Positions 28,507 through 41,759 are shown, counted from the stretch's first letter. The stretch is 55,855 nucleotides of DNA from Gordonia desulfuricans NBRC 100010 (GCF_001485495.1 NZ_BCNF01000007.1:1-55855), one strand, 5' to 3'. A program made the numbers and translations. The notes: generated from the letters alone by a model not told the origin.

Positions 28507-28558
28507 GCGGCGTGGCCGGACCACCACCGTGCCCGACCTGGCCGGGCCGGTCGCACGC

Positions 28559-29080
28559 TCACGAACAGTACGGCCCCGACACGGCGTAGAACCCGTAGTC
28601 GAACAGATTGCCCGGTGCCGTGTTCGGGTTGACGATCAGCTGCAGACACCCTCCGGGGTCGACGAGCGCACCGCGCAAGGCGAGGTCGAATTGCTGCGCG
28701 AAACCCAGGTTGGCCAGGCGATATGCGGACGGGACCGGCAGGGCCGCGATCGCATCGGCGGCCTTCATGCGGGAGAGCTGCTCGGTGAATCCGTGCGTGG
28801 CCTGGTAGCCGTACGATCCCGCGGGCACCGGCATCGGCGAACTCGCGGTGGGGTACAGCGGCTCTTCTGCCTCCGGTACCGGTGACACCGATCCCGGCGC
28901 CGGGGTTCGTTGTTCCGAGGTCTCCGGGGTGGTCTCGGGCGCGGCCTGGGCCCCGGTGGCGGTGACGATCATCGCGACCACCGCGACCACTGCGGCCAGC
29001 AGTGCCGGAACTCCCCGTCTCCAGTGGGAACGAACCCTGCGCGATACGGCGGTATGGGTACGGGGACGGGCGATGATCAC
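28559..29080 (-). CDS. Secreted protein of unknown function
   Basis: The 173-residue product starts at a GTG with GAGGAG upstream. It has a basic N-region ([10 protein letters not shown]), a hydrophobic core ([16 protein letters not shown]) and a signal peptidase site in TGAQA before APETT. A Pro/Glu/Thr linker follows, then a compact domain with two cysteines (GGCLQLIV and GPYCS) that probably pair. I do not recognise the domain. It sits between ndk and DUF4233, where M. tuberculosis has no such gene, so it is a lineage-specific insertion. Confidence 0.8.
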   Translation of the reverse strand: MIIARPRTHTAVSRRVRSHWRRGVPALLAAVVAVVAMIVTATGAQAAPETTPETSEQRTPAPGSVSPVPEAEEPLYPTASSPMPVPAGSYGYQATHGFTEQLSRMKAADAIAALPVPSAYRLANLGFAQQFDLALRGALVDPGGCLQLIVNPNTAPGNLFDYGFYAVSGPYCS

Positions 29081-29250
29081 GCAACTCCTCGGGTCGACGG
29101 ATGCCGCACTCGGCGAACTTTCGCCCGAGTATCACAGCCCCACAGGACCCCGATGACCACGAGAAGGTCACGATTCGGTCGCGATTGCGCCCTCACTTCC
29201 GGTGACGGCTCCCCACCGCCGGTGTCCTGTGCGGTCAGCCCCCGGTTCGC

Positions 29251-29670
29251 TCAGGCCTCGGGATCCGGTCCGTCGCCGATCGGACGCTGTCCGGCGAGAC
29301 GGCCCTCCCGCATCCGACGGGCCACGTCGGCCCGGATGTAGCGGATGTAGAGCCACACGAACAGGAAGATCAGCCCGATCACCGCGATCGACCAGTGGAA
29401 CAGGCCACCGATGATCACCAGGAACTGCAGGCCGATGTCCATCTCGAGCGCGCGGGCCCGGCCCTGCATCCCGCAGGCCAGGATCAGCAGCACGGTGATG
29501 ACCGCGAGGTAGGTCCCCGACACCCAGGTCAGTCCCCCGCCGAGCTGGGCGACCACCGGGAAGGTCAGGATCATCACGATCACCTCGAGGACCAGCGTGC
29601 CGGCCATCACGCCACGCAGCCCCTTCCACGGATCGGTGGCCGGCGCGGTGAAGCCGGGATGCTCGCTCAT
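29251..29670 (-). CDS. DUF4233 membrane protein
   Basis: This 139-residue protein has four predicted membrane helices (for example LVLEVIVMILTFPVV, YLAVITVLLILACGM and IAVIGLIFLFVWLYI) and a basic C-terminal tail. It matches Rv2446c, which always follows folC in Mycobacteriales. Its ATG overlaps the folC stop (ATGA), so the genes are coupled. Function is unknown. Confidence 0.9.
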   Translation of the reverse strand: MSEHPGFTAPATDPWKGLRGVMAGTLVLEVIVMILTFPVVAQLGGGLTWVSGTYLAVITVLLILACGMQGRARALEMDIGLQFLVIIGGLFHWSIAVIGLIFLFVWLYIRYIRADVARRMREGRLAGQRPIGDGPDPEA

Positions 29671-31280
29671 GACGGTTCCTTACCGAACAGGGTGCGGCCG
29701 GCACCGGCGGTCACCACCGAGCCGGTGATGATCACCCCCGCGCCGGAAACGGGTTCACCGTCGGATTCCTCGGCCAGTCCGATCGCCGTGGCGACCGCAT
29801 CGGGCAGGAAGGGATCGACGACGACGCGGTCCTCGCCGAACACCTCACGGGCGGTCTCGGCAAGAGCCTCGGCGTCACGGGCCCGGGGCGATCCGTTGTT
29901 GGTGATCACCACCTCGTCGAGGATCGGCTCGAGGGCCGCGAGCACGCCCTCGGCATCCTTGTCGCCGAGCATGCCGATCACCCCGACGAGCCGACGGAAG
30001 TCGAACTCGTCGGTCAGCGCCCGGGCCAGCGCCTGTGCGCCGTGCGGATTGTGGGCGGCGTCGACGAACACCGTCGGCGCGCTGCGGACACGTTCGAGCC
30101 GGCCGGGACTGGACACGGAGGCAAAGCCCGCGCGTACGGCGTCGACGTCGAGCTGACGGTCCGGGCCGGCACCGAAGAAGGCCTCCACCGCGGCGAGCGC
30201 GAGGGCGGCGTTGGCCGCCTGGTGGGCGCCGTGCAGCGGCAGGAAGATCTCCTCGTACACACCGCCGAGACCCTGGATGCGCAGCAGCTGACCGCCGACC
30301 GCGGTGGCCGATGCGAGCACCGCGAACTCGGAGTCCTGCCGGGCCACCACCGTGCCCTTCTCCACGCTCTCGCGCAGCAGCACGTCCATCACCTCGGGCG
30401 CCTGCGGTGCGATCACCGTCACCGGGTCGATCTGCACCAGATCGTTCTTGCCGCGCTTGATGATCCCGGCCTTCTCCCCCGCGATCGCCGCGAGGGTGTC
30501 ACCGAGGTAGTCGGCATGATCCATCGCGATCGGGGTGATCACCGCGACCGCGGCGTCGACGACGTTGGTGGCATCCCACCGGCCGCCCATCCCGGTCTCG
30601 ACCACCGCGACGTCGATCGGCGCCTCGGCGAAGCACGCATAGGCGATCGCGGTGAGCACCTCGAACTTGCTCATCCGCGGGCCGTCGGCGGCGGTCGACG
30701 AGTCGTCGACCATCGTGATGTACGGCTCGAGGTCGCGGTAGGTGTCGATGTAGGTGCGGGCCGGGATCGGCCGTCCGTCGATGGCGATCCGCTCGGTCAC
30801 CCGCTGCAGGTGCGGGCTGGTGATCCGGCCGGTCCGCCGGTGCAGCGCGACCAGCAGCGCGTCGATCATCCGGGTCACCGACGTCTTGCCGTTGGTGCCG
30901 GCGACGTGGATCGCCGGGTACGCATGCTGCGGCGATCCGAGCAGATCCATCAGCGTGGAGATCCGGGTCAGCGACGGCTCGATCTTGGTCTCGGGCCACC
31001 GGGTGTCCAGGTCGGCCTCGACCTCGGCGAGTTCGGCCAGGTCGGCGTCGCTGTCGGCGACGATCACCGGGGCGTCGTCGTCGCCCGGATATCCGGCATC
31101 GCCGCGCACCTCGCCCGCGTCGTCGGCCAGCAGGGAGCCCAGCGCCATCGGATCGGGTTCGATGTCCCCGGCATCCTCCCAGCCGGCGAAGTCGGCGGCG
31201 GTGAAGATGGGTTCCTCGTCGTCACCGGGCAACGGTCCGTCGATGTCGACGTCGTCGGGACGACGATCGTCGCGGCTCAC
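29667..31280 (-). CDS. folC: Folylpolyglutamate/dihydrofolate synthase
   Basis: FolC adds glutamates to folates (and glutamate to dihydropteroate). The 537-residue Mur-ligase-like protein has the ATP loop [15 protein letters not shown], then [27 protein letters not shown] and the C-terminal [12 protein letters not shown]. About 95 acidic N-terminal residues precede the usual start of the domain. The GTG start overlaps the valS stop (GTGA). Confidence 0.96.
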   Translation of the reverse strand: MSRDDRRPDDVDIDGPLPGDDEEPIFTAADFAGWEDAGDIEPDPMALGSLLADDAGEVRGDAGYPGDDDAPVIVADSDADLAELAEVEADLDTRWPETKIEPSLTRISTLMDLLGSPQHAYPAIHVAGTNGKTSVTRMIDALLVALHRRTGRITSPHLQRVTERIAIDGRPIPARTYIDTYRDLEPYITMVDDSSTAADGPRMSKFEVLTAIAYACFAEAPIDVAVVETGMGGRWDATNVVDAAVAVITPIAMDHADYLGDTLAAIAGEKAGIIKRGKNDLVQIDPVTVIAPQAPEVMDVLLRESVEKGTVVARQDSEFAVLASATAVGGQLLRIQGLGGVYEEIFLPLHGAHQAANAALALAAVEAFFGAGPDRQLDVDAVRAGFASVSSPGRLERVRSAPTVFVDAAHNPHGAQALARALTDEFDFRRLVGVIGMLGDKDAEGVLAALEPILDEVVITNNGSPRARDAEALAETAREVFGEDRVVVDPFLPDAVATAIGLAEESDGEPVSGAGVIITGSVVTAGAGRTLFGKEPS

Positions 31281-33922
31281 GATCCGCCCAGCGATGCGAG
31301 CTTGGCCTTCAGTCGCTCGACCTCTTCGACGGCGATCTCACGGCGTCCGCGGATCTTGGCGACCACCGCATCCGGCGCCTTGGACAGGAACTGTTCGTTG
31401 CCGAGTTTGGCGGTGGTCTGTGCCAGCTCCTTCTCGGCGGCGGCCAGGTCCTTGGTGAGGCGTTTGCGTTCGGCCTCGACGTCGACGGTGCCCGAGGTGT
31501 CGATCTCGACGCCCACGGTCGCACGGCTCAGACGCACCTCGAGGGTCGCGGTGGCGGCGAATCCGTCGGCCGGGTCCTCGAGGCGGGCCAGCGACGCGAT
31601 GTAGGCCACGGCCGGTTCCAGACCCGACTCGGCGAGCGCGGTGAACCGCACCGGCACCTTCTGACCGGGCTTGAGGCCCTGATCGCTGCGGAAACGACGC
31701 ACCTCGGTGATCAGCTTCTGCAGATCGTCGATGGTGACGGCCGCCTCAGCGCCGTCACCGGCGGCCACCGGGGTCGGCCAGTCCGCGACGACCAGCGACT
31801 GCCGGCCGGTGAGCGTGGTCCAGAGCACCTCGGTGACGAACGGCATCACCGGCGAGAGCGCCCGCAACAGCCGGTCCAGGACCGCACCGAGGACCAGTCG
31901 TGTTGCCTCCGAACGCTTCTCGTCGTCCTCGGCGAACTGCACCTTGGCCAGTTCGAGGTACCAGTCGCAGAACTCGTCCCACGCGAAGTGGTACAGCGCC
32001 TCGCACGCCTTGGAGAACTCGTAGGCCTCGAAACCGGCGTCGACCTCGGTCAGCACCTCGTCGAGGCGGCCCAGGATCCAGCGGTCGGCGACGGTGAGGT
32101 CGGCCGGCAACCCGGCGTCGGGCACGGTCGCGCCGTTCATCATGGCGAACTTGGTGGCGTTGTACAGCTTGGTGGCGAAGTTGCGCGACGACTGCGCATG
32201 GTCTTCACCCACCGAGATGTCGCTGCCCGGGTTGGCGCCACGGGCGAGGGTGAAGCGCAGCGCGTCGGCGCCGAACCGCTCCACCCAGTCGAGCGGATCG
32301 ATGCCGTTGCCCTTGGACTTCGACATCTTGCGGCCGTGTTCGTCACGGACCAGGCCGTGCAGGAACAGATTGCCGAACGGGACGGCCTTGTCGGGGCCGA
32401 GTTCCTTGCCGACGTAGGTGCCGAACATCATCATCCGGGCGACCCAGAAGAACAGGATGTCGTAGCCGGTGACGAGAACCGAAGTGGGATAGAACTTCTC
32501 GAGATCGTCGGTCTTGTCCGGCCAGCCGAGCGTGGAGAACGGCCACAGACCCGAGGAGAACCACGTGTCGAGCACGTCGGTCTCCTGGGTGTACCCGGCG
32601 GGTGCCTCCTCGTCGGGGCCCACGCACACGACGTCGCCGTCGGGGCCGTACCAGATCGGGATGCGGTGGCCCCACCACAACTGACGCGAGATGCACCAGT
32701 CGTGCATGTTGTCGACCCAGCCGAACCAGCGCGGCTCCATCGACGCCGGATGGATCACGGTGGACCCGTCGCGGACGGCGTCGCCGGCGGCCTTGGCCAG
32801 GGATTCCACCTTGATCCACCACTGCATCGACAGGCGCGGCTCGATGGGCTCGCCGGTGCGCTCGGAGTGGCCGACGCTGTGCAGGTAGGGCCGGACCTCC
32901 TTGACGATGCGTCCCTGCTCGGCGAGGGCCTCACGCACCTTGACGCGCGCCTCGAACCGGTCCATGCCGTCGAATTGCGTTCCGGTGCCCGCGATCCGGG
33001 CCTCTTCGTCCATGATCGTCGGCATCGGCAGGTCGTGCCGCAGGCCGAGCTCGAAGTCGTTGGGGTCGTGGGCGGGGGTGATCTTGACCGCGCCGCTGCC
33101 GAACTCGGGGTCGACGTAGTCGTCGGCGACCACCGGGATGGTGCGGTCGAGGAAGGGATGGGCGAGTTCGGTGCCCACCAGATGGCGATAGCGCTCGTCG
33201 TCGGGGTGCACGGCGATCGCGGTGTCGCCGAGCATGGTCTCCAGACGGGTGGTGGCCACCACGATGTGCGGCTGGGAGTCGTCGAGCGATCCGTACCGGA
33301 AGCTGACCAGCTCGCCCTCGACGTCGGCGTAGCTCACCTCGATGTCGCTGACCGCGGTCTTGAGCACCGGCGACCAGTTGACCAGCCGCTCGGCCTGGTA
33401 GATCAGTCCGTCGTCGTACATCTTCTTGAACACAGTGTGCACCGCGCGGGACAGGCCCTCGTCCATGGTGAAGCGCTCGCGGGACCAGTCGACACTGTCG
33501 CCGAGGCGACGCATCTGCTCACCGATGTTGCCGCCGATCTCGGCCTTCTCGGTCCAGACGCGCTCGATGAACTTCTCGCGGCCCAGGTCGTCGCGGGTCT
33601 TGCCCTCGGCGGCGAGCTTGCGCTCGACCATGGTCTGCATCGCGATCGCGGCGTGGTCCATACCCGGCAGCCACAGCACCTCGTAGCCCTGCATGCGGCG
33701 CCGCCGGGACAGCGCGTCCATCAGGACGTGCTCGTAGGCGTGGCCCATGTGCAGGGAGCCGTTGACGTTGGGCGGCGGGATGACGATGGAGAACGCGGGC
33801 TTGTCCGAACTCGCGTCGGCGGTGAAGTAGCCCGCGTCCACCCACGCCTGGTAGAGCCGGGCCTCGTGCTCGGCGGGGTCCCAGGTCTTCGGCAGCTCGC
33901 GGGAGGAATCGGGTGTGCTCAC
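31277..33922 (-). CDS. valS: Valyl-tRNA synthetase
   Basis: ValS charges tRNA-Val. The 881-residue class I enzyme has the HIGH-type motif in [15 protein letters not shown] (His58-His61), the [15 protein letters not shown] loop, an editing domain in between, and a C-terminal coiled-coil arm ending [11 protein letters not shown]. The GTG start has no ribosome site but a -10 box 6 bases upstream. It is followed by folC and DUF4233 in a coupled chain. Confidence 0.98.
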   Translation of the reverse strand: MSTPDSSRELPKTWDPAEHEARLYQAWVDAGYFTADASSDKPAFSIVIPPPNVNGSLHMGHAYEHVLMDALSRRRRMQGYEVLWLPGMDHAAIAMQTMVERKLAAEGKTRDDLGREKFIERVWTEKAEIGGNIGEQMRRLGDSVDWSRERFTMDEGLSRAVHTVFKKMYDDGLIYQAERLVNWSPVLKTAVSDIEVSYADVEGELVSFRYGSLDDSQPHIVVATTRLETMLGDTAIAVHPDDERYRHLVGTELAHPFLDRTIPVVADDYVDPEFGSGAVKITPAHDPNDFELGLRHDLPMPTIMDEEARIAGTGTQFDGMDRFEARVKVREALAEQGRIVKEVRPYLHSVGHSERTGEPIEPRLSMQWWIKVESLAKAAGDAVRDGSTVIHPASMEPRWFGWVDNMHDWCISRQLWWGHRIPIWYGPDGDVVCVGPDEEAPAGYTQETDVLDTWFSSGLWPFSTLGWPDKTDDLEKFYPTSVLVTGYDILFFWVARMMMFGTYVGKELGPDKAVPFGNLFLHGLVRDEHGRKMSKSKGNGIDPLDWVERFGADALRFTLARGANPGSDISVGEDHAQSSRNFATKLYNATKFAMMNGATVPDAGLPADLTVADRWILGRLDEVLTEVDAGFEAYEFSKACEALYHFAWDEFCDWYLELAKVQFAEDDEKRSEATRLVLGAVLDRLLRALSPVMPFVTEVLWTTLTGRQSLVVADWPTPVAAGDGAEAAVTIDDLQKLITEVRRFRSDQGLKPGQKVPVRFTALAESGLEPAVAYIASLARLEDPADGFAATATLEVRLSRATVGVEIDTSGTVDVEAERKRLTKDLAAAEKELAQTTAKLGNEQFLSKAPDAVVAKIRGRREIAVEEVERLKAKLASLGGS

Positions 33923-33928
33923 CCCACA

Positions 33929-33934
33929 ATCTTA
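33929..33934 (-). promoter_or_regulatory. -10 box of a leaderless valS promoter inside the mobA stop
   Basis: TAAGAT on the minus strand lies 6 bases before the valS GTG. Its first three bases are the TAA stop codon of mobA, so a stop codon and a promoter share sequence. Confidence 0.55.
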
Positions 33935-34573
33935 GGAAACGCCGCCGAGGCCCCCGCCGCCGACCGAGGTGCGCAGGCGATGCAGGTCGTCGGGCGCGTT
34001 CACGTTGGTCAGCCATGTGGCGTCGCTCACGGTCACGCGATGGGTGACCAGGGCATCGAGCGCGGCGGTCATCCGGCGCTCGCCCCCGTCCACCAGACCC
34101 TTGATCACCGACGCCGCACGCACCCGGTAGATCCCCGCCATCGGATGGTCGCGCTGGGTGTCGCTGGCCACCACCGCGTCGGCGGATTCGGTGATCCCGC
34201 CGAGCAGTTCGTCGATCAGTCCGGTCTCGATCAGCGGCATGTCGGTGGCGCAGACGAAGGCCAGATCGGCACCCGCCGCCGCAGCCGCCGACAGTCCGGC
34301 GGCGAGCCCGCCGAGCGGTCCGGTACCGGGTTCCTCGCCGGTGACCCAGGTGGCCGGCGGCCCCCCGGTGCCGTGCAGATCCTGATACGCCGGGGACGCG
34401 GTGGTCGCGGCGATGAACACCCCGGCCGGGCAGCGCCGGTCGGCGATCTCGACGATCCGCGCGAGCATCGGCTGCCCCGCCCAGTCCATCGCCGCCTTGT
34501 TGTGGCCCATCCGTCGCGAACGTCCGCCCGCGAGGACGAGGCCCGCCAGGTGCATCCCGGTTGCGTTGGTCAT
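33932..34573 (-). CDS. mobA: Molybdenum cofactor guanylyltransferase MobA
   Basis: MobA transfers GMP to molybdopterin to make the bis-guanine-dinucleotide cofactor used by the DMSO-reductase family. The 213-residue protein has the nucleotide-binding start LAGLVLAGGRSRRMGHNKAAM and the metal-site FVCATDMPLI. The divergent neighbour is a molybdopterin oxidoreductase that would need this cofactor. A start six codons later (MHLAG) is also possible. Confidence 0.9.
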   Translation of the reverse strand: MTNATGMHLAGLVLAGGRSRRMGHNKAAMDWAGQPMLARIVEIADRRCPAGVFIAATTASPAYQDLHGTGGPPATWVTGEEPGTGPLGGLAAGLSAAAAAGADLAFVCATDMPLIETGLIDELLGGITESADAVVASDTQRDHPMAGIYRVRAASVIKGLVDGGERRMTAALDALVTHRVTVSDATWLTNVNAPDDLHRLRTSVGGGGLGGVS

Positions 34574-34621
34574 GGGATCAGTCTGTGGGACAACGGGCCC
34601 GCGAGGGGGCAAGATGAACGA

Positions 34622-36943
<2,322 letters not shown>

Positions 36944-36990
36944 CCTGACCGATGCCGGGCGGGCACGTCCCGCCCGGCCCGGTCGCCGGC

Positions 36991-37040
36991 TGCCCTGCGT
37001 TCTCGGTTGCCCTGCGTTCTCGGTTGCCTGCGTTCTCGGT
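36991..37040. repeat. Three short tandem repeats of 16-17 bases
   Basis: TGCCCTGCGTTCTCGGT occurs twice in a row and then once with a one-base deletion. It lies between the convergent oxidoreductase and clpX genes, just before a hairpin terminator. Confidence 0.9.
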
Positions 37041-37100
37041 TGCCCGGCACCGGGCCCGCGGGCAGACGGCAGACTGCAGACGGCCACACCCTCGACAAGC

Positions 37101-37134
37101 GAGAAGCCGGGTTCCCGTGGGAACCCGGCTTCTC
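37101..37134. terminator. Bidirectional hairpin terminator
   Basis: GAGAAGCCGGGTTCCC at 37101-37116 pairs perfectly with 37119-37134, with only two bases between the arms. It lies between two convergent genes and probably serves both. Confidence 0.8.
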
Positions 37135-37180
37135 GTGGATATCCGGTGCGCGGTGTCAGGCGCGCGGGGTGAGCACCCGC

Positions 37181-38461
37181 TCAGGCACTCTTGTCGCGAC
37201 GCTCGTCGTCGTCATCGGTGCGCGGCACGATCGTCGGCAGCACGTTGTCGTTGACGGTCTCGGCGGTCACCACCACCTTGCCGACGTCGGTGCGGCTCGG
37301 GATGTCGTACATCACCGGGAGCAGCACCTCCTCCATGATCGCGCGCAGGCCACGGGCACCGGTTCCGCGGTGGATGGCCTGGTCGGCGACGGCCTCGAGG
37401 GCGTCCGGGGTGAACTCCAGCTCCACGTTGTCCATCTCGAAGAGCTTGGTGTACTGCTTCACCAGGGCGTTCTTCGGCTCGGACAGGATCGAGACGAGCG
37501 ATTCCTTGTCCAGGTTGGTCACCGAGGCGATGATCGGCAGACGACCGATGAACTCGGGGATCAGACCGAACTTGATCAGGTCCTCGGGCATGACCGCGGC
37601 GAAGTGGTCGGTGGTGTCGACCTCGTTCTTGCTGGCCACCTCGTTGCCGAAACCGATGCCGCGCTTGCCGATTCGCTCGGCGATGACCTTCTCCAGCCCG
37701 GCGAAGGCACCGGCGACGATGAACAGCACGTTGGTGGTGTCGATCTGGATGAACTCCTGGTGCGGGTGCTTGCGTCCGCCCTGCGGGGGCACCGACGCCT
37801 GGGTTCCTTCCAGGATCTTCAGCAGGGCCTGCTGCACGCCCTCACCGGAGACGTCGCGGGTGATCGACGGGTTCTCGCTCTTGCGGGCGATCTTGTCGAC
37901 CTCGTCGATGTAGATGATGCCGGTCTCGGCGCGCTTGACGTCGTAGTCGGCGGCCTGGATCAGCTTCAGCAGGATGTTCTCGACATCCTCACCCACATAT
38001 CCGGCCTCGGTGAGCGCGGTGGCGTCGGCGATGGCGAACGGCACGTTCAGCATCTTCGCCAGCGTCTGCGCGAGGTAGGTCTTGCCACAACCGGTGGGGC
38101 CGAGCATCAGGATGTTCGACTTCATCAGCTCGACGGTCTCGCCGCTGCGGGCGTCCTTCTTCTCGCCGGCCTGGATACGCTTGTAGTGGTTGTACACGGC
38201 CACGGCCAGGGTGCGCTTGGCGGTGTCCTGGCCGATGACGTAGTTCTCCAGGAAGTCCTTGATCTCGGCAGGCTTGGGCAGCTCGTCGAGTTTCACGTCG
38301 CCGTTCTCGGCGAGTTCCTCCTCGATGATCTCGTTGCACAGGTCGATGCACTCGTCGCAGATGTAGACGCCCGGCCCTGCGATGAGCTTCTTCACCTGTT
38401 TCTGGCTCTTGCCGCAGAAGGAGCACTTCAGCAGATCGCCACCGTCTCCGATTCGTGCCAT
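37181..38461 (-). CDS. clpX: ATP-dependent Clp protease ATP-binding subunit ClpX
   Basis: ClpX unfolds substrates and feeds them to ClpP1P2. The 426-residue protein has an N-terminal zinc-binding domain (CSFCGKSQ and CDECI), AAA+ Walker [13 protein letters not shown], Walker [11 protein letters not shown], and sensor-2 [14 protein letters not shown]. It has its own upstream region, since a terminator separates it from clpP2. Confidence 0.98.
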   Translation of the reverse strand: MARIGDGGDLLKCSFCGKSQKQVKKLIAGPGVYICDECIDLCNEIIEEELAENGDVKLDELPKPAEIKDFLENYVIGQDTAKRTLAVAVYNHYKRIQAGEKKDARSGETVELMKSNILMLGPTGCGKTYLAQTLAKMLNVPFAIADATALTEAGYVGEDVENILLKLIQAADYDVKRAETGIIYIDEVDKIARKSENPSITRDVSGEGVQQALLKILEGTQASVPPQGGRKHPHQEFIQIDTTNVLFIVAGAFAGLEKVIAERIGKRGIGFGNEVASKNEVDTTDHFAAVMPEDLIKFGLIPEFIGRLPIIASVTNLDKESLVSILSEPKNALVKQYTKLFEMDNVELEFTPDALEAVADQAIHRGTGARGLRAIMEEVLLPVMYDIPSRTDVGKVVVTAETVNDNVLPTIVPRTDDDDERRDKSA

Positions 38462-38657
38462 CTCGTGCTGTACCTACTTCCTCGATGTGGCCGGACTGCC
38501 AGTTGTCTCGATGGTGCCGCCACCGGATCGGTGGCGACGGGAGGCCGGCGGACGCGGCGCGTCATGGGCAGACCATGACATCTCCGCTGTTACGACGGTA
38601 CCCGCGTACCCGGATTACTTCGACCGCTTGACGTAAATGTCGTGGGAGAAAATCGTG

Positions 38658-38697
38658 GTCGACGGCGCCGCATCACCGGAGCGGCGGCGCCGTCGAC
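38658..38697 (-). terminator. Intrinsic terminator after clpP2
   Basis: A perfect 13-pair stem, GTCGACGGCGCCG at 38658-38670 with 38685-38697, is followed on the minus strand by CACGATTTTCTCCC, which includes a short T-run. It ends the clpP1P2 transcript. Confidence 0.8.
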
Positions 38698-38706
38698 CCG
38701 ATCGGG

Positions 38707-39402
38707 TCACTTCTTGAAGGACTTCTTCCGGTACTCGAACACCTCGTCCACGATGCCGTATTCCTTGGCGGCGTCGGCGGTGAGGATGTTGTCGCGGTCG
38801 GTGTCCTTGCGGATCTTCTCGGCCGGCTGACCGGTGTGGCGCGACAGGATCTCGTCGAGGCGGTTGCGGATCCGCTCGATCTCGGCGGCCTGGATCTCGA
38901 GGTCGGAGACCTGACCCTGATAGGCACCGCCGGTACGCGGCTGGTGGATCAGGATGGTGGCGTTCGGCAGCGCGGCGCGCTTGCCGGGGGTACCACCGGC
39001 CAGCAGGATCGCCGCGGCCGAGGCCGCCTCACCCAGGCACACCGTGACGATGTCGCAGTGCACGTACTGCATGGTGTCGTAGATCGCGAGCATGTCCGGC
39101 ACACTGCCGCCGGGCGAGTTGATGTACATGGTGATGTCGCGGTCGGGGTCCTGCGACTCGAGCACCAGCAGCTGCGCCATCACGTCGTTGGCGACGGTCT
39201 GGTCGATCGGCGTGCCGACGAAGACGATGCGCTCCTCGAACAGCTTGGCGTACGGGTCGTACTGACGCTGCCCGTTGGGGGTGTGCTCGATGAACTGCGG
39301 CAGGATGTAGCGCGCCTCGATGGACTTCAGCGCCAGCGCCGAGGCGGGGATGCCTGCGGCCACGTCGGCCGGCAGCGAGTCGAGGTGGGACATGTTGGTC
39401 AT
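38707..39402 (-). CDS. clpP2: ATP-dependent Clp protease proteolytic subunit ClpP2
   Basis: One of the two ClpP paralogues that together form the active mixed ring in Mycobacteriales. The 231-residue protein has Ser128 (GEAASAAAI), His153 (LIHQP) and Asp200 as the catalytic triad, and [16 protein letters not shown] as the substrate-binding strand. ATG at 39402 chosen; a second ATG three codons later is possible. It follows clpP1 by 50 bases. Confidence 0.96.
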   Translation of the reverse strand: MTNMSHLDSLPADVAAGIPASALALKSIEARYILPQFIEHTPNGQRQYDPYAKLFEERIVFVGTPIDQTVANDVMAQLLVLESQDPDRDITMYINSPGGSVPDMLAIYDTMQYVHCDIVTVCLGEAASAAAILLAGGTPGKRAALPNATILIHQPRTGGAYQGQVSDLEIQAAEIERIRNRLDEILSRHTGQPAEKIRKDTDRDNILTADAAKEYGIVDEVFEYRKKSFKK

Positions 39403-39452
39403 GGTCTGCTCCGTGGGATTGAGGTGTCGGCGGTGGCGGTGCTGCGTCACGC

Positions 39453-40061
39453 TCAGGGCTTGATGGCGGTTGCCCGGGCGATCACGTGATCGACCAACCC
39501 GTACTCCTTGGCCTGCTCGGCGGTGAACCACTTGTCGCGATCCGCGTCGGCCTCGATCTTCTCCAGCGGCTGTCCGCTGAACTCGGCGTTGAGACGGTTC
39601 ATCTCGCGCTTGGTGGCGGCGAACTGCTCGGCCTGGATGGCGATGTCGGCGGCGGTACCACCGATTCCCGCCGACGGCTGGTGCATCATGATCCGCGCGT
39701 GCGGCAGCGCGTGGCGCTTGCCCTTGGCGCCGGCGGCCAGCAGGAACTGGCCCATCGACGCGGCCATACCCATCGCGTAGGTGGCGACGTCGCATTCGGC
39801 GAGCTGCATGGTGTCGAAGATCGCCATACCCGCGGTGACCGAACCACCGGGCGAGTTGATGTAGAGGTGGATGTCGCGCGTCGGGTCCTCGGCGGCCAGC
39901 AGCAGGATCTGCGCGCACAGCCGGTTGGCGATGTCGTCGTCGACCTGGGTGCCGAGGAAGATGATGCGCTCACGCAGCAGCCGCTCGAACACCGAGTCGG
40001 TGAGGTTGAGCCCGGCGACGCCCGAGCTCATCGAAGGGGTGTGGATGGTCGGCTTGCTCAC
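39453..40061 (-). CDS. clpP1: ATP-dependent Clp protease proteolytic subunit ClpP1
   Basis: The partner of ClpP2 in the heteromeric protease. The 202-residue protein has Ser102 ([10 protein letters not shown]), His127 ([11 protein letters not shown]) and Asp172 as the triad. The GTG at 40061 follows AGGTAGGA. It is first in clpP1-clpP2, and a probable ClgR activator box lies about 140 bases upstream. Confidence 0.96.
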   Translation of the reverse strand: MSKPTIHTPSMSSGVAGLNLTDSVFERLLRERIIFLGTQVDDDIANRLCAQILLLAAEDPTRDIHLYINSPGGSVTAGMAIFDTMQLAECDVATYAMGMAASMGQFLLAAGAKGKRHALPHARIMMHQPSAGIGGTAADIAIQAEQFAATKREMNRLNAEFSGQPLEKIEADADRDKWFTAEQAKEYGLVDHVIARATAIKP

Positions 40062-40151
40062 GGTTCCTACCTTTGCCTGTCGTAACCTCGTGCCGGTCGG
40101 CGACCCACACGTCTTTCTCACGTCTTCCGGTGCCCTCCGGCGTCGTCACCG

Positions 40152-40157
40152 ACACTA
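40152..40157 (-). promoter_or_regulatory. Candidate -10 box of clpP1P2
   Basis: TAGTGT on the minus strand fits the TAnnnT pattern and lies about 40 bases downstream of the candidate ClgR box, the usual spacing for an activator. It would give a leader of about 85 bases. Confidence 0.4.
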
Positions 40158-40196
40158 ACCAATCCGGGGCCACCGGCACTCCCTCGGACACCCCTA

Positions 40197-40212
40197 TTCG
40201 CTGAGAGCAGAA
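40197..40212. promoter_or_regulatory. Candidate ClgR operator upstream of clpP1P2
   Basis: TTCGCTGAGAGCAGAA closely matches the actinobacterial ClgR pattern CGCTnAnnGCG with one mismatch. ClgR activates clpP1P2 and clpC in Mycobacterium and Corynebacterium under protein stress. Identity is from pattern only. Confidence 0.6.
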
Positions 40213-40270
40213 CGGTATCCGTTCATCCCCCGCTCATCTGGCGGTGCCGATCGCACATCGTGCGCGGACG

Positions 40271-40309
40271 CGAACAGCCGGGCACCCGTATCGGGTACCC
40301 GGCTGTTCG
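40271..40309 (-). terminator. Hairpin terminator after tig
   Basis: CGAACAGCCGGG at 40271-40282 pairs with CCCGGCTGTTCG at 40298-40309, and five further pairs form inside after one mismatch. It lies 14 bases past the tig stop. Confidence 0.75.
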
Positions 40310-40322
40310 AAGCAGTCGAGGA

Positions 40323-41675
40323 TCAGTCCTCGGCCTCCGCTGCGTCGTCCTCGTCGTCCTTGCCGAAGAATTCGGAGGTGTCGACGGTGGCGCCCTCGGA
40401 GTCGGTGACGGTGACGTCCGGGACGACCGACGCGAGTGCCTTGCCGCGGCGGACGTCGGCGTACACCTGACCGACCTGGTTGGCCTGGGTGAGCTGCTGG
40501 ATGAACTCGGCCGGCTGCATGCCGTAGCGCTGCGCGGTGAACAGGATCTGCTGGGTCAGCTCGTCCTGGCTGACCTCGGTGTCCTGCTGATCGGCGATCG
40601 CGTCCAGCAGCAGCTGGGTGCGCACCGACTTCTCGGCACCTTCGCGGGCGTCGGCCTCGAAGGCCTCGCGGGTGGTGCCCTGTGCCTCGAGCAGCTGGGC
40701 GAAGATCGCCTCGTCGTGGCCGATGCTGTGCAGCACCTGCTCGAGCTGTCCGTCGACCTCGGCCTGCACGACGTTCTCCGGCAGCGGGATCTCGACGGTC
40801 TCGAGCAGACGCTCGAGGACGGCCTCACGGATCGCATTGGCCTGCTCGAGCTTCTGCGACTGGGCAGCACGCTCGGCGAGCGACTCGCGCAGCTCGTCGA
40901 CGGTGTCGAACTCGCTGGCCATCTGGGCGAACTCGTCGTCGAGTTCCGGCAGCTCGCGCTCCTTGACGGAGTTGACGGTGACGGTGACCTCGGCCTCTTC
41001 GCCGGAGTGGTCGCCGGCGACGAGGGTGGTGGTGAAGACCTTGGACTCGCCGGACTTCAGGCCGACGAGGGCCTCGTCGAGACCGTCGATCAGCTGGCCG
41101 GAGCCGACCTCGTGGGACAGACCCTCGGTGGAGGCCTCCTCGACGGCCTCACCGTCGACGGTGGCCGACAGGTCGATGGAGACCATGTCGCCGTCCTGGG
41201 CCGCGCGATCGACACCGGCGAGGGTGCCGAAGCGGGCGCGCAGGTTCTCGAGCTGCTCGGCGACGGCGTCCTCGTCGGACTTCAGCGCGTCGACCTCGAC
41301 CGCGATGGCCGAGTAGTCGGGCAGGGTCAGCTCGGGACGGACGTCGACCTCGGCGGTGAAGGTGATCGACTCGCCGTACTTCAGCTCGGCCAGATCGATG
41401 TCGGGCTGGCCGATCGCCTTGGTCTCGGTCTCGGCCACTGCCTGCGAGTACTTGGCGGGCAGGGCGTCGTTGACGACCTGCTCCAGGATCGCGTCGCGAC
41501 CCACGCGGGCCTCGATCAGCTTGGCCGGCGCCTTACCCGGGCGGAATCCGGGAATCCGGATCTGCTGGGCCAGGGCCTTGTAGGCCCGGTCGAAGTCGCC
41601 CGAGAGCTCCTCGAACGGCACTTCCACGTTGAGCTTCACCCGGGTGGGGTTCAGCTGCTCGACGGTGCTCTTCAC
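40323..41675 (-). CDS. tig: Trigger factor
   Basis: Trigger factor is the ribosome-bound chaperone and prolyl isomerase. The 450-residue protein has the ribosome-binding signature GFRPGKAP near residue 47, a middle FKBP-type domain (AQDGDMVSIDLSATVDGE) and a helical C-terminal domain with an acidic tail. I chose the GTG at 41675 (KSTVEQLNPTRVKLNVEVP follows), because AAGGAG lies 10 bases before it but only one base before the ATG at 41684. Confidence 0.96.
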   Translation of the reverse strand: MKSTVEQLNPTRVKLNVEVPFEELSGDFDRAYKALAQQIRIPGFRPGKAPAKLIEARVGRDAILEQVVNDALPAKYSQAVAETETKAIGQPDIDLAELKYGESITFTAEVDVRPELTLPDYSAIAVEVDALKSDEDAVAEQLENLRARFGTLAGVDRAAQDGDMVSIDLSATVDGEAVEEASTEGLSHEVGSGQLIDGLDEALVGLKSGESKVFTTTLVAGDHSGEEAEVTVTVNSVKERELPELDDEFAQMASEFDTVDELRESLAERAAQSQKLEQANAIREAVLERLLETVEIPLPENVVQAEVDGQLEQVLHSIGHDEAIFAQLLEAQGTTREAFEADAREGAEKSVRTQLLLDAIADQQDTEVSQDELTQQILFTAQRYGMQPAEFIQQLTQANQVGQVYADVRRGKALASVVPDVTVTDSEGATVDTSEFFGKDDEDDAAEAED

Positions 41676-41759
41676 GCTGCGCATGCTCCTTATTTCTGCG
41701 TTGCGGACGATCTCTGCATTGCGGACGCCTCGGTGTCGCGTCCCTGCCCTGAAACTCTG

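Noticed and set aside
31988..34621. Upstream extension of the molybdopterin oxidoreductase frame
   Set aside because: The first 878 codons are antisense to valS and mobA; the real protein starts at 34622.
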